A DNA stretch of 7,257 bases from Phycisphaerae bacterium (GCA_002690755.1 NZFT01000108.1:1-7257), one strand, 5' to 3'; shown: positions 1-6,699, counted from the stretch's first letter. A program made the numbers and translations. Notes: a model not told the origin generated them from the letters alone.

Positions 1-1
1 C

Positions 2-331
2 GATGACCTGTCCTCGTTGATTCAGACGATGCTCCTGCTCGGCATCGGTGGCGCGACGCTGCTCCCGACGTCCCTGGCGTTGCTCGATCGTCTGCATGGA
101 GGGTTGTTCGGGATGGGCGGCTTCCGCGCGGCCGGCGACATCGGATTCCTCGTGGGCGTTTCGATGGCGGGCCTGCTTCTCCACCTGCTCGGATCCGGGC
201 GATCGTCGCATTCCGAATACGTCGCGGTCATCTGTGGTTTCGCGGTCATGCACCTGTGCACGACGCTCGTGGCCGTTCCCGCCCTGGCGCGACGGGATCG
301 CGAGATCAAGCGACGACAGACCGTCGCCTGA
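2..331 (+). CDS. C-terminal part of a membrane transporter, probably major facilitator superfamily (5' end outside window)
   Basis: The reading frame is open from base 2, so this is the last 109 residues of a longer protein; the TTG at 17 is not a credible start. Three hydrophobic segments are visible, roughly residues 9-27, 45-63 and 74-95, separated by short polar loops. The protein ends in a basic cytoplasmic-looking tail (RRDREIKRRQTVA). The loop and helix start GGFRAAGDIGFLVGVSMAG, with Gly, Arg, Asp and Gly regularly placed, resembles the helix 11 region of 12-helix major facilitator transporters. By that reading these are helices 10-12 of an inner-membrane solute carrier or efflux pump. 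The substrate cannot be told from this fragment. It converges on the sigma factor gene, and the hairpin at 349-384 could end both transcripts, although only the minus strand has the U-tract. The transporter call is fairly safe; the MFS assignment is moderate. Confidence 0.6.
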   Translation, partial: DDLSSLIQTMLLLGIGGATLLPTSLALLDRLHGGLFGMGGFRAAGDIGFLVGVSMAGLLLHLLGSGRSSHSEYVAVICGFAVMHLCTTLVAVPALARRDREIKRRQTVA

Positions 332-344
332 TCGAATCCCCACG

Positions 345-384
345 AAAAAACCGCTCCAGACGCCTTTCGGCGTCCGGAACGGTT
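345..384 (-). terminator. Rho-independent terminator of the sigma factor gene
   Basis: The inner stem pairs GACGCC (359-364) with GGCGTC (369-374) around a four-base loop that reads GAAA on the minus strand. The stem continues outward with two single mismatches: 355-357 pairs with 376-378, and 349-353 pairs with 380-384. On the minus strand it is followed at once by six T residues (complement of 345-350). It begins about 20 bases past the sigma factor stop codon. On the plus strand there is no U-tract, so any effect on the transporter transcript would come from the hairpin alone. Confidence 0.88.
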
Positions 385-404
385 CGAGTGGAGGTTCACT
401 GGGA

Positions 405-1514
405 TCAGTTCTTCGTGGAGGGGATCCGCGCTTCGGCGGGATTCAACTCCTCGATCGTCGTCCGAAGCTTGGCCAGGGCCTTGTTCTGAATCTGGCGGAC
501 GCGTTCCTTCGTCACACCGATGATCTGGCCGACCTGTTCGAGGGTGAGCGTGTTGCTCGCCTCATCGACGCCGACGCCGAAGCGATGTCCGATCACCGTC
601 TGCTCCACCAGGGTCAGTTCCGCCTCGTTGGTGTCCATGAGATGTCGTACTTCCGCCGCGGAATCCGCGACGTACTCGGCCCGGCGGGTCTCGAGGTGAT
701 CGGAGCGCTCGAACGCGGGATCGAAGTCGGTGACGAATCGCTGGCGATGCCGGGTGCTCTTCATCCCGTGTCGGCTGAACGCCTTGAGGATCGCCCGACA
801 GGCGTAGGTGCTGAACTTGAACCCTCGTTCGCAGTCGAACTTGTCGACCGAACGCATCAGCGCCATGTTGCCCTCGCTGACCACGTCGGCGAACTCGCCG
901 TCCATGATTCGGACCCGCTTGGCCATCGCGAGCACGAGGGCGAGATTGGTCTCCGCGATCTGCTCGCGGAACGAGGCGGCGATGGCGTGCCACCGGAGGA
1001 TCGTTCGTGCCTCGGCGAGATCGGGCCGACGGGCGCCGACCTCGATCTGGACGGCCCGCATCCGAAACCGTGCGTAATTGAATTTCAGGAACAGGATGCG
1101 CTCTTGCTTGCCGGAAAGGACGATCGACTTGCCGGCCTTCGGCGGGTCCACCCGGCCTCGTGCAGGAATCAGATCCTCCATCAAGGGGCGGTACCAGGTG
1201 ACGTCCGGCCGTTCGACGTCGTCGAGTCCGAAGATCTCGGTCTCGGCGTTCGCCTCGTGGAAGAGGTCCGCGTTGATGTAATCGATTTCCTTTTCGAGCA
1301 CGCGGGCGAGCAGGGACTCCTCGCGACGGGAGAGCCTTCGGAGTTCTTCGCCGCTACCGCTGCCGCGGGTCTTCCGTCGGTTGATGCGGCTGGGATCGGC
1401 GGCTGCGTTCTGGCCGCCGGAAATCGGACCGACCGAAGAACGCGAGCGGGTGCGAACGCGGTCCAGCGGCGAGTTTCGGGAGGTCGAAGGGTTGGCGTTT
1501 CTGAGTCGTGGCAT
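405..1514 (-). CDS. Sigma-70 family RNA polymerase sigma factor with divergent region 2
   Basis: A 369-residue protein that should bind core RNA polymerase and direct promoter recognition. Residues 1-65 are a basic, low-complexity N-terminal extension. Residues 130-153 (LSGKQERILFLKFNYARFR) resemble the region just before region 2 in primary-like sigma factors. Region 2 spans about 184-250, with the core-binding part around FADVVSEGNMALMRSVDKFD (209-228) and then GFKFSTYACRAILKAFSR (231-248). Region 4 spans about 298-352, with the helix-turn-helix at LTLEQVGQIIGVTKERVRQIQ (323-343). The linker corresponding to region 3 (251-297) is short and diverged. The usual region 2.3-2.4 sequence after FSTYA is a WWIRQ-like motif; here it is CRAILKAF, so the promoter sequence used may not be the standard one. 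The ATG at 1514 has no clear Shine-Dalgarno sequence. No anti-sigma gene adjoins it. The family call is firm; the group and regulon are unknown. Confidence 0.93.
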   Translation of the reverse strand: MPRLRNANPSTSRNSPLDRVRTRSRSSVGPISGGQNAAADPSRINRRKTRGSGSGEELRRLSRREESLLARVLEKEIDYINADLFHEANAETEIFGLDDVERPDVTWYRPLMEDLIPARGRVDPPKAGKSIVLSGKQERILFLKFNYARFRMRAVQIEVGARRPDLAEARTILRWHAIAASFREQIAETNLALVLAMAKRVRIMDGEFADVVSEGNMALMRSVDKFDCERGFKFSTYACRAILKAFSRHGMKSTRHRQRFVTDFDPAFERSDHLETRRAEYVADSAAEVRHLMDTNEAELTLVEQTVIGHRFGVGVDEASNTLTLEQVGQIIGVTKERVRQIQNKALAKLRTTIEELNPAEARIPSTKN

Positions 1515-1857
1515 GGTCGTGATTGCTGGACCGCAAGCGGCCGAAGCACCCCCTGAGATGTGCCACCCCGGGTCGTTTTCGGCTGGTGCATAGCCGGAAA
1601 CACACCGGAAACAGAGCTGCCTCGGTCATCCTGAATCGAGGCGAAAAGCCCTGCGAGGTGACGGCGTAGACGCCGTCAGTCCTACGTTTCGTTGACGGGC
1701 TGGGTTCGGATTCCAACCCAGTCGATCCTCTGATTATTCGTAACCGGGGCCGGCTGGTTGCATGCTCCTTCGCGAAGGAAGGGCACAACGGCGGGGCGAA
1801 ACATGTTCGAAACGCCGTATCCGGGATTTTACCGGGGGGTCCGAGCCCCATGGCAGG
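1515..1857. other. Gene-free spacer upstream of the sigma factor, rich in inverted repeats
   Basis: No frame here looks like a protein on either strand. It holds several inverted repeats. TTTTCGGCT (1576-1584) pairs with AGCCGGAAA (1592-1600) with one G-U. TGACGGCG (1659-1666) pairs perfectly with CGCCGTCA (1671-1678) around a four-base loop. CTGGGTT (1700-1706) pairs with AACCCAG (1715-1721). A perfect 14-base palindrome lies at 1766-1779. CCGGAAACA occurs twice (1594-1602 and 1605-1613), 11 bases apart. The sigma factor promoter must lie here or upstream. On the minus strand an AATAAT stands near 1733-1738, but I see no matching -35 box, so I do not call a promoter. The spacer may be a long structured mRNA leader, a small RNA, or both. 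Confidence 0.5.
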
Positions 1858-1887
1858 AAAGCCGGACCGCGAAACACGCGGTCCGGC
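1858..1887 (-). terminator. Hairpin terminator of ndk
   Basis: A perfect 10-base-pair stem: GCCGGACCGC (1861-1870) pairs with GCGGTCCGGC (1878-1887) around a seven-base loop. On the minus strand it is followed by TTTCCTG, a short U-tract only. It lies 46 bases past the ndk stop codon, where a terminator would be expected. The strength of the stem makes the call fair; the weak U-tract leaves some doubt. Confidence 0.7.
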
Positions 1888-1933
1888 CTCCAAATTCACT
1901 CGATTCGCCTCCACCTCCATTCGGAGGACGGGA

Positions 1934-2404
1934 TCACTCGGGGGAACCCGAAGACATGTCGTAGATCCAGCAGGCGCCGGCCGGGGACCAGTCGAGGACT
2001 TCGCCGTCATTGAAGAACAGGCTCAGCTCTCGTGTCGCCGCTTCGGGGCTGTCACTGCCATGAATCAGGTTGAAGGAGCTGGAGACTCCGAAATCGCCTC
2101 GGATCGTCCCCGCATCGGCCTTGAACCCGAACGTCGCGCCCATCATGGAGCGGCAGACGGCGATCGCACCGTTGCCGCGAAGGGCCAGCACGAGGACCGG
2201 CGAGGAGGTCATGAAGCCGACGAGGCCCGCGTAGAAGGGCTTTTCACGATGGTCCGCGTAGTGGGTCGCGGCGAGTTCATCGCTGATCTTGGTGAACTTC
2301 GCGCCGACGACCTGGAGGCCCTTGTCCTCGAAGCGGCTGATGATCCGACCCATGAGGCCTCGCTGGACGGCGTCGGGCTTCAGGATGATGAGGGTGGTTT
2401 CCAT
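1934..2404 (-). CDS. ndk: Nucleoside diphosphate kinase
   Basis: A 156-residue cytosolic enzyme that moves the gamma phosphate of ATP to other nucleoside diphosphates through a phosphohistidine, balancing the NTP and dNTP pools. The N-terminus METTLIILKPDAVQRGL is the family signature, with the nucleotide-binding lysine at 9. The active-site histidine is H115 within NLIHGSDSPEAA (112-123), followed by the usual EL.LFF segment. The length fits the bacterial family (about 140-155). The ATG at 2404 is chosen because the family signature starts there and GGAG lies five bases upstream (complement of 2410-2413). The frame stays open upstream to 2698, but that part has no family similarity. The gene is single, diverges from the topoisomerase VI operon, and has a hairpin terminator downstream. 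Nothing is unusual in its catalytic residues. Confidence 0.97.
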   Translation of the reverse strand: METTLIILKPDAVQRGLMGRIISRFEDKGLQVVGAKFTKISDELAATHYADHREKPFYAGLVGFMTSSPVLVLALRGNGAIAVCRSMMGATFGFKADAGTIRGDFGVSSSFNLIHGSDSPEAATRELSLFFNDGEVLDWSPAGACWIYDMSSGSPE

Positions 2405-2499
2405 GGTCTCTCCACTGGATGAGGGCTTGGGGGGGACGCCGATCACGACGGCGTTCGGCGGAATCGCGGCACGGCCGCGGAGGGTCGGAAAAGATAGCG

Positions 2500-2514
2500 G
2501 ATCGACCGTCGATC
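2500..2514. promoter_or_regulatory. Perfect inverted repeat in the ndk / topoisomerase VI divergent spacer, possible operator
   Basis: GATCGAC (2500-2506) and GTCGATC (2508-2514) form a perfect inverted repeat with one central base. On the minus strand a TATCTT (complement of 2491-2496) follows three bases later and could be a -10 box for ndk, about 90 bases before the start codon. That would place the repeat between -10 and -35. No good -35 box is seen at the usual distance. GATCGA-type words are common in this DNA, so the repeat may be chance. Confidence 0.25.
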
Positions 2515-2676
2515 GTGGGGGGAAACCCGTCTCGAATCGCCACAGGGAGGCCGGATTGCGGTAGTTTCCGAGAGGAGCGGCAGGAAGCCGCCCACCCCTC
2601 CATGCAAGCCGTCCGTTCGGCGAGCGGAGCACGATCGTCCCGGGCAGCCGCCTGGTGTCGCCTCGAGAGCAATGGA

Positions 2677-4554
2677 ATGCCCACCACCGTGACCCCACCT
2701 GGATCCTCGAAGAAGCCTCCCGCGAAGGGAACCCGAGGCCGGGCCACCGCCGAGCAGATGGCCTCGCGGCAGCGCGAGATCTCGGTCAGCGAATTCTTCG
2801 CCAAGAACCGCCATCTGCTGGGTTTCGACAATCCACGCAAGGCACTCCTCACCACGGTGAAGGAGGCGGTCGACAATGCCCTCGACGCCTGCGAGGAGGG
2901 CGGAATCCTCCCGGACATCGCGGTCGAGCTGCTTCAGCTCGAGGAGACTCGATTCAAGGTCACGATCCGGGACAACGGCCCGGGAATCGTCCGAAAGCAG
3001 ATCGAGAACATCTTCGGCAAACTTCTGTACGGCTCGAAGTTTCATCGGATGAAGATGAGCCGGGGACAACAGGGGATCGGCATCTCGGCCGCGGGGATGT
3101 ACGGGCTCATGACCACCGGCCAGCCGGTCCTGATCATCTCGAAGACCGGACGCCGACGTCCGGCCCACGAAGTGATCCTCAAGATGGACACCGCCCGGAA
3201 TCGCGCCGAGGTGATCAGCGAGACCGAACATCCCGAGGACGACGCGCTCTTTCAGGAAGGTCACGGCACCCAGGTCACGATCGAACTCGAGGGCCGTTAT
3301 CAGAAGGGGCGGGCATCGGTCGACGAATATCTCGAGCAGACCGCGATCGCGAACCCGCACGCGCGGTTCACCTATGTGAATCCCGGGAACGAGACCATCG
3401 ATTTTCCCCGGGCGGTCGATGAACTTCCGCCCGAGGCGAAGGAGATCAAGCCTCATCCGAAGGGAATCGAACTCGGCACGCTCATCCAGATGCTCGAGCG
3501 AACCGAGAAGACCCAGCTCGGTGCGTTCTTCAAGGACGAGTTCTGCCGAGTGGGACCTCGGGTGGCGAAGGAGATCTGCGCCCTCGCCGATCTCACCGAC
3601 CGGACCTGGATCAAGCAGGTCGGGCACGCGGAGGCGGAAAGCCTGTACAAGGCGATCCAGTCGGTGAGGATCATGGCGCCGCCAACCGACTGTCTGGTGC
3701 CGATCGGCACCAAGGCGATGCTGGCGGGACTCCTCAAGGAGGTCAAGGCCGAGTTCTTCGCGGCCAGCAGTCGTCCGGCGGCGGTGTACCGGGGCAATCC
3801 GTTCCAGATCGAGGTGGGGATCGCGTACGGCGGCGACCTTCCCGGCGACGAACTCGGCCGGGTCATTCGATTCGCAAACCGGGTTCCGCTGCTCTACCAG
3901 CAATCCGCGTGCTGTTCGTTCAAGGCGGTGGTCGAGGCCGGATGGCGCAACTACGGGTTGCAGCAGGCGCGAGGGAGTCTTCCTTCGGGACCGGTCGTGG
4001 TGATGATCCACATGGCAAGCACCTGGGTGCCGTTCACCAGCGAATCGAAGGAGGCGATCGCCGACTACGACGAGATCCGGAAGGAGATGCGTCTCGCGCT
4101 TCAGGAGTGCGGTCGCAAGCTGGGGACCTACCTCCGCCGCCGCCAGAAGATGCGGCGTGAGTCCGAACGCCGCAACGTGTTCGCGAGGTACATCGGCGAG
4201 ATCTCGATGGCGTGCGAGCGAATAACCGGTTCGGACGCGGTGGAGATCCGTGACGCCCTGGAGTCGATCGCGGCACGGAAGACCGCGGAAGCGGACCAGC
4301 AGCTCGATGACGAGGGGCGGGTCGTCGACGACGGAGGCCCGCTCGCGGCGGACGACTCGGTCATCATCCTCGAGTCCCCCGGTGTCGCCGACGGCGATGA
4401 CGACGGGGGCGGGGCGGCAGGCGACTCGCTCTTCGCGGATCTTTCGCCGCCCAAGAAGTCACGCGGCAAGGTCGTCAAGAAGAACACTCGGAAGACCACG
4501 AAGAAGAAGCGGTCCGGCACCACGTCGTCGGGACGTCGCAAGTCGGACGGTTGA
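2677..4554 (+). CDS. top6B: DNA topoisomerase VI subunit B (ATPase, GHKL family) with charged C-terminal tail
   Basis: A 625-residue ATPase subunit of the A2B2 type IIB topoisomerase; it dimerises on ATP and drives passage of one duplex through the break made by subunit A. The GHKL domain spans about 34-240: the N-box KEAVDNALDAC gives the likely general base E63 and Mg-binding N67; DNGPGI (99-104) is the next ATP-binding motif; RGQQGIGISAAG (129-140) is the glycine lid. The helix-two-turn-helix part is about 265-335. The transducer domain is about 336-510, with ANRVPLLYQ (400-408) and K416 at the expected place of the switch lysine. Residues 541-590 are acidic and 592-625 lysine-rich, an extension of roughly 90 residues over archaeal forms. 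The ATG at 2677 has GAGAG seven bases upstream; 2758 is an alternative start, and the open frame before 2677 lacks homology. It is first in an operon with subunit A. Confidence 0.95.
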   Translation: MPTTVTPPGSSKKPPAKGTRGRATAEQMASRQREISVSEFFAKNRHLLGFDNPRKALLTTVKEAVDNALDACEEGGILPDIAVELLQLEETRFKVTIRDNGPGIVRKQIENIFGKLLYGSKFHRMKMSRGQQGIGISAAGMYGLMTTGQPVLIISKTGRRRPAHEVILKMDTARNRAEVISETEHPEDDALFQEGHGTQVTIELEGRYQKGRASVDEYLEQTAIANPHARFTYVNPGNETIDFPRAVDELPPEAKEIKPHPKGIELGTLIQMLERTEKTQLGAFFKDEFCRVGPRVAKEICALADLTDRTWIKQVGHAEAESLYKAIQSVRIMAPPTDCLVPIGTKAMLAGLLKEVKAEFFAASSRPAAVYRGNPFQIEVGIAYGGDLPGDELGRVIRFANRVPLLYQQSACCSFKAVVEAGWRNYGLQQARGSLPSGPVVVMIHMASTWVPFTSESKEAIADYDEIRKEMRLALQECGRKLGTYLRRRQKMRRESERRNVFARYIGEISMACERITGSDAVEIRDALESIAARKTAEADQQLDDEGRVVDDGGPLAADDSVIILESPGVADGDDDGGGAAGDSLFADLSPPKKSRGKVVKKNTRKTTKKKRSGTTSSGRRKSDG

Positions 4555-4577
4555 GCCAGAAAAGGAATTCGTGACTC

Positions 4578-5840
4578 ATGGCAACCAAGCCAGCAGGTGA
4601 TTCGAAGAAGCCGGTCCCCCGGAAGAAGGTCAGAAAGACCTCGAAGAAGTCCACCGGGAAGTCCACCACGAAGGCGGGAGCCTCGTCGCTGGGTGCCAGG
4701 AAGAAGCGACGCAAGGTCTCCAGTTCGGTGGATCCCGAGGCCAAGGCGAAGATCGACGCCCGGACCGTGGATCGCATCGAATCGCTCGGCGAGTCCGTGG
4801 TGAAGCAGAGTCTCAAGCTGGCGGACCCGTTCGTGGACGTCCCGACCCGGTCGATCTCCAACGTTCGATTCAACAAGTTGAAGCGGCTGCTCGAGATGGG
4901 CGACGCGAAGCAGCGTCGCACGCTCTTCAATCTCGGCCAGGCCAAGAAGTTCATGCAGACGTTGCTGGTCGCGGACGGATGCCGTGATCTCGTCCAGGCG
5001 GGCAAGACCCTCAGTCTTCGTGGCATGTACTACAAGTCGCTGCACACCATCGCGGGCACGAAGGAGAAGACGTTCGACGGGCAGGAGGAGTCGGACGTGG
5101 TCCTCGAGGATCTCGAGGTCTCGATCGACTCGCTGCGCGAGAATCTCCACGTCTTCGCGAAGAAGCGCGGAACGATGGTCGGCAACATCACCGTCTTCGA
5201 CAACGGTGACGAGATCAACTGTCGCCGAATGGGTACCGGCGGCTACGCCATCCCCTCGATCTGTGAACCGAGCGTGATCCAGTTCGGAAAGTGCGAGGCC
5301 GACTTCGTGCTGCACGTCGAGAAGGACACGGTCTGGAGCCGGTTCAACGAAGATCGATTCTGGGAGACCCACAACTGCATCCTCACCGAGGGTTCGGGTC
5401 AGCCGCCCCGTGGAGTGCGTCGACTCCTGCATCGCTTGAACACCGAACTCGGACTGCCGATCTACTGCCTGCTCGACTGTGATCCCTGGGGTCACTACAT
5501 CTACAGCGTCATCAAGCAGGGATCGATCAACCTCGCCTACGAAAGCGGACGGATGGCGGTCCCGGAGGCGAAGTACCTCGGAATCCGATCCGACGACTAC
5601 GCACGGTGCGGACTGTCCGACGACGTGAAGATCGAGTTGAACAATCGGGACCTCGAACGCGCGAAGCAGATCGCCGCCTACCCCTGGTTCGCCGACCAAC
5701 GCGTCTGGCAGAAGGAGATCAAGCGGATGATCTCGAACGGCTTCAAGATGGAGGTCGAGTCACTGATCACCAAGGACATCTCCTACGTCACCGAGACCTA
5801 CGTCCCCGAACGACTCAAGGCGAAGGATTGGATCGACTGA
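4578..5840 (+). CDS. top6A: DNA topoisomerase VI subunit A (Spo11-like DNA-cleaving subunit) with lysine-rich N-terminus
   Basis: A 420-residue catalytic subunit that cuts both DNA strands through a 5'-phosphotyrosine link and reseals them. The winged-helix (CAP-like) domain is about 70-205 and contains LSLRGMYYKS (145-154). By comparison with Spo11 and archaeal enzymes, the second tyrosine of the pair, Y152, is the nucleophile. The Toprim domain is about 240-380, with the acidic Mg-binding residues E248 (HVEKDTVW) and D300/D302 (LLDCDPWG). The C-terminus ends soon after the core. Residues 10-46 are rich in Lys, Arg, Ser and Thr, a tail of about 45-50 residues that archaeal enzymes of about 390 residues would not be expected to carry. 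It starts 23 bases after subunit B with AAGGA 11 bases upstream of the ATG, so the two are surely co-transcribed. Its last 26 bases overlap the convergent histidine kinase gene. Confidence 0.95.
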   Translation: MATKPAGDSKKPVPRKKVRKTSKKSTGKSTTKAGASSLGARKKRRKVSSSVDPEAKAKIDARTVDRIESLGESVVKQSLKLADPFVDVPTRSISNVRFNKLKRLLEMGDAKQRRTLFNLGQAKKFMQTLLVADGCRDLVQAGKTLSLRGMYYKSLHTIAGTKEKTFDGQEESDVVLEDLEVSIDSLRENLHVFAKKRGTMVGNITVFDNGDEINCRRMGTGGYAIPSICEPSVIQFGKCEADFVLHVEKDTVWSRFNEDRFWETHNCILTEGSGQPPRGVRRLLHRLNTELGLPIYCLLDCDPWGHYIYSVIKQGSINLAYESGRMAVPEAKYLGIRSDDYARCGLSDDVKIELNNRDLERAKQIAAYPWFADQRVWQKEIKRMISNGFKMEVESLITKDISYVTETYVPERLKAKDWID

Positions 5841-6699
5841 TCCCGTCGATCCGATCGTCGGTCGATTCGTCTCTGAAATTCCGGGGCAGGGAGATCGTGA
5901 AGTCGCTTCCTCGTCCCGCGAGCACGTCGAGGCTGATTCGTCCGCCATGTTCCTCGGCGATCCGTCGGGCGGTGGGGAGGCCCAGTCCCGAGCCGCCCTG
6001 GGTGCCACTGACGTAGGGATGGAAGATCCGTTCCCGCATCTCCTCGGGGACGCCCGGACCGCTGTCGATCACGTGCACCGAGACATCGACATCCGTCGCG
6101 ATGATCCTCACCAGCAGTTCCCGAGGCCGTTCCGGAGGATTCCCCTCCATCGCATGGACCGCGTTGATCAGGATGTTGAGCAACGCCTGCTTGAACATCG
6201 CGGCGTCGACTTCGGCCTCGATGGCGTGCCCGGGAAGGTCGGGCCGGAGCACGACGTCCGCCGCATCGGCCTGGGGGTGGAAGAAGTCGAGGACGTCCTC
6301 GACGACGCGGACGAGATCGGTGGGTTGGCGGTCGAGTTGGAAACGGCCTGCGAAACGAAGAAAGTCGGCGAGGATGGTCCGAAGCCGATCGGCCTCGCGG
6401 ACGAGGGCGTCCACGCGTCGGAGCATCGGCGTCGTCTGGTCCTCGGAAGCGTCGAGATCTCGAATCGCCTCCTCGACGAGCTGGGCGTTGAGAATCACCG
6501 TCGAGAGCGGATTCTTGATTTCGTGTGCGAGGCCACCGGTGAGCGAGCCGAGTTCGGCGAGACGCTCGGCGTCTGCGGCACGGCGTTCGGCGCGTCGGGC
6601 TCGTTCCTCGCGGATCGAATTGGCGCGTCGAGCCGCGGCCGTGACGACCGCGGCTCCAAGCACGAGGCCGGTGATCACGCCCCAGATGAACGGGTTCAT
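5815..6699 (-). CDS. Membrane-anchored sensor histidine kinase, HisKA plus HATPase_c, no separate sensor domain
   Basis: A 294-residue kinase that should autophosphorylate and pass phosphate to a response regulator. Residues 4-23 form one hydrophobic helix. Residues 24-48 are rich in Arg, Ala and Glu and probably form a coiled linker. The phosphoacceptor is H59 in GGLAHEIKNPLS, within a HisKA domain of about 48-117 that resembles the NtrB/ZraS class. The ATPase domain follows: N-box LLNILINAVHAM (173-184), DSGPGV (212-217), the F-box IFHPYVSG (225-232), and the lid GGSGLGLPTARR (235-246). All key residues are present. There is no periplasmic, PAS or HAMP domain, so the signal must come through the membrane helix, the linker or a partner. 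The ATG at 6699 has GGAG about ten bases upstream. No response regulator lies in the window. It follows the cold-shock gene on the same strand, but a hairpin terminator separates them. Its 3' end overlaps subunit A of topoisomerase VI. Confidence 0.93.
   Translation of the reverse strand: MNPFIWGVITGLVLGAAVVTAAARRANSIREERARRAERRAADAERLAELGSLTGGLAHEIKNPLSTVILNAQLVEEAIRDLDASEDQTTPMLRRVDALVREADRLRTILADFLRFAGRFQLDRQPTDLVRVVEDVLDFFHPQADAADVVLRPDLPGHAIEAEVDAAMFKQALLNILINAVHAMEGNPPERPRELLVRIIATDVDVSVHVIDSGPGVPEEMRERIFHPYVSGTQGGSGLGLPTARRIAEEHGGRISLDVLAGRGSDFTISLPRNFRDESTDDRIDGISRSNPSP

Noticed and set aside
48..1556. A 502-codon plus-strand open frame across the transporter end and the whole sigma factor gene
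   Set aside because: It lies antisense to a clear sigma-70 gene and out of frame with the transporter; its composition is that of a high-GC shadow frame and it shows no family motif.
1699..1722. Possible tRNA T-arm (GGGTTCGGATTCC)
   Set aside because: The loop does not match the T-loop pattern and no acceptor stem, anticodon arm or CCA end can be built around it.
1354..2010. A minus-strand frame crossing the spacer between sigma factor and ndk
   Set aside because: It overlaps both real genes in another frame, runs through hairpins including the ndk terminator, and has no domain signal.
2419..2676. Upstream in-frame extension of subunit B, including an ATG at 2602
   Set aside because: No ribosome-binding site precedes 2602 and the extra residues resemble nothing in the family; 2677 has GAGAG at good spacing.
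2443..4011. A 522-codon minus-strand open frame opposite topoisomerase VI subunit B
   Set aside because: The plus strand carries unmistakable GHKL motifs here. Long antisense frames are expected in GC-rich genes, and this one has no recognisable domain.
4450..4720. Possible repeat array from the many AAG codons at the B/A junction
   Set aside because: The repetition is irregular and explained by lysine-rich coding sequence; there is no fixed repeat unit or spacer, so it is not a CRISPR or tandem repeat array.
4128..5699. A 523-codon minus-strand open frame opposite the end of subunit B and most of subunit A
   Set aside because: Same reason: it is antisense to Toprim and tyrosine motifs that fix the coding strand.
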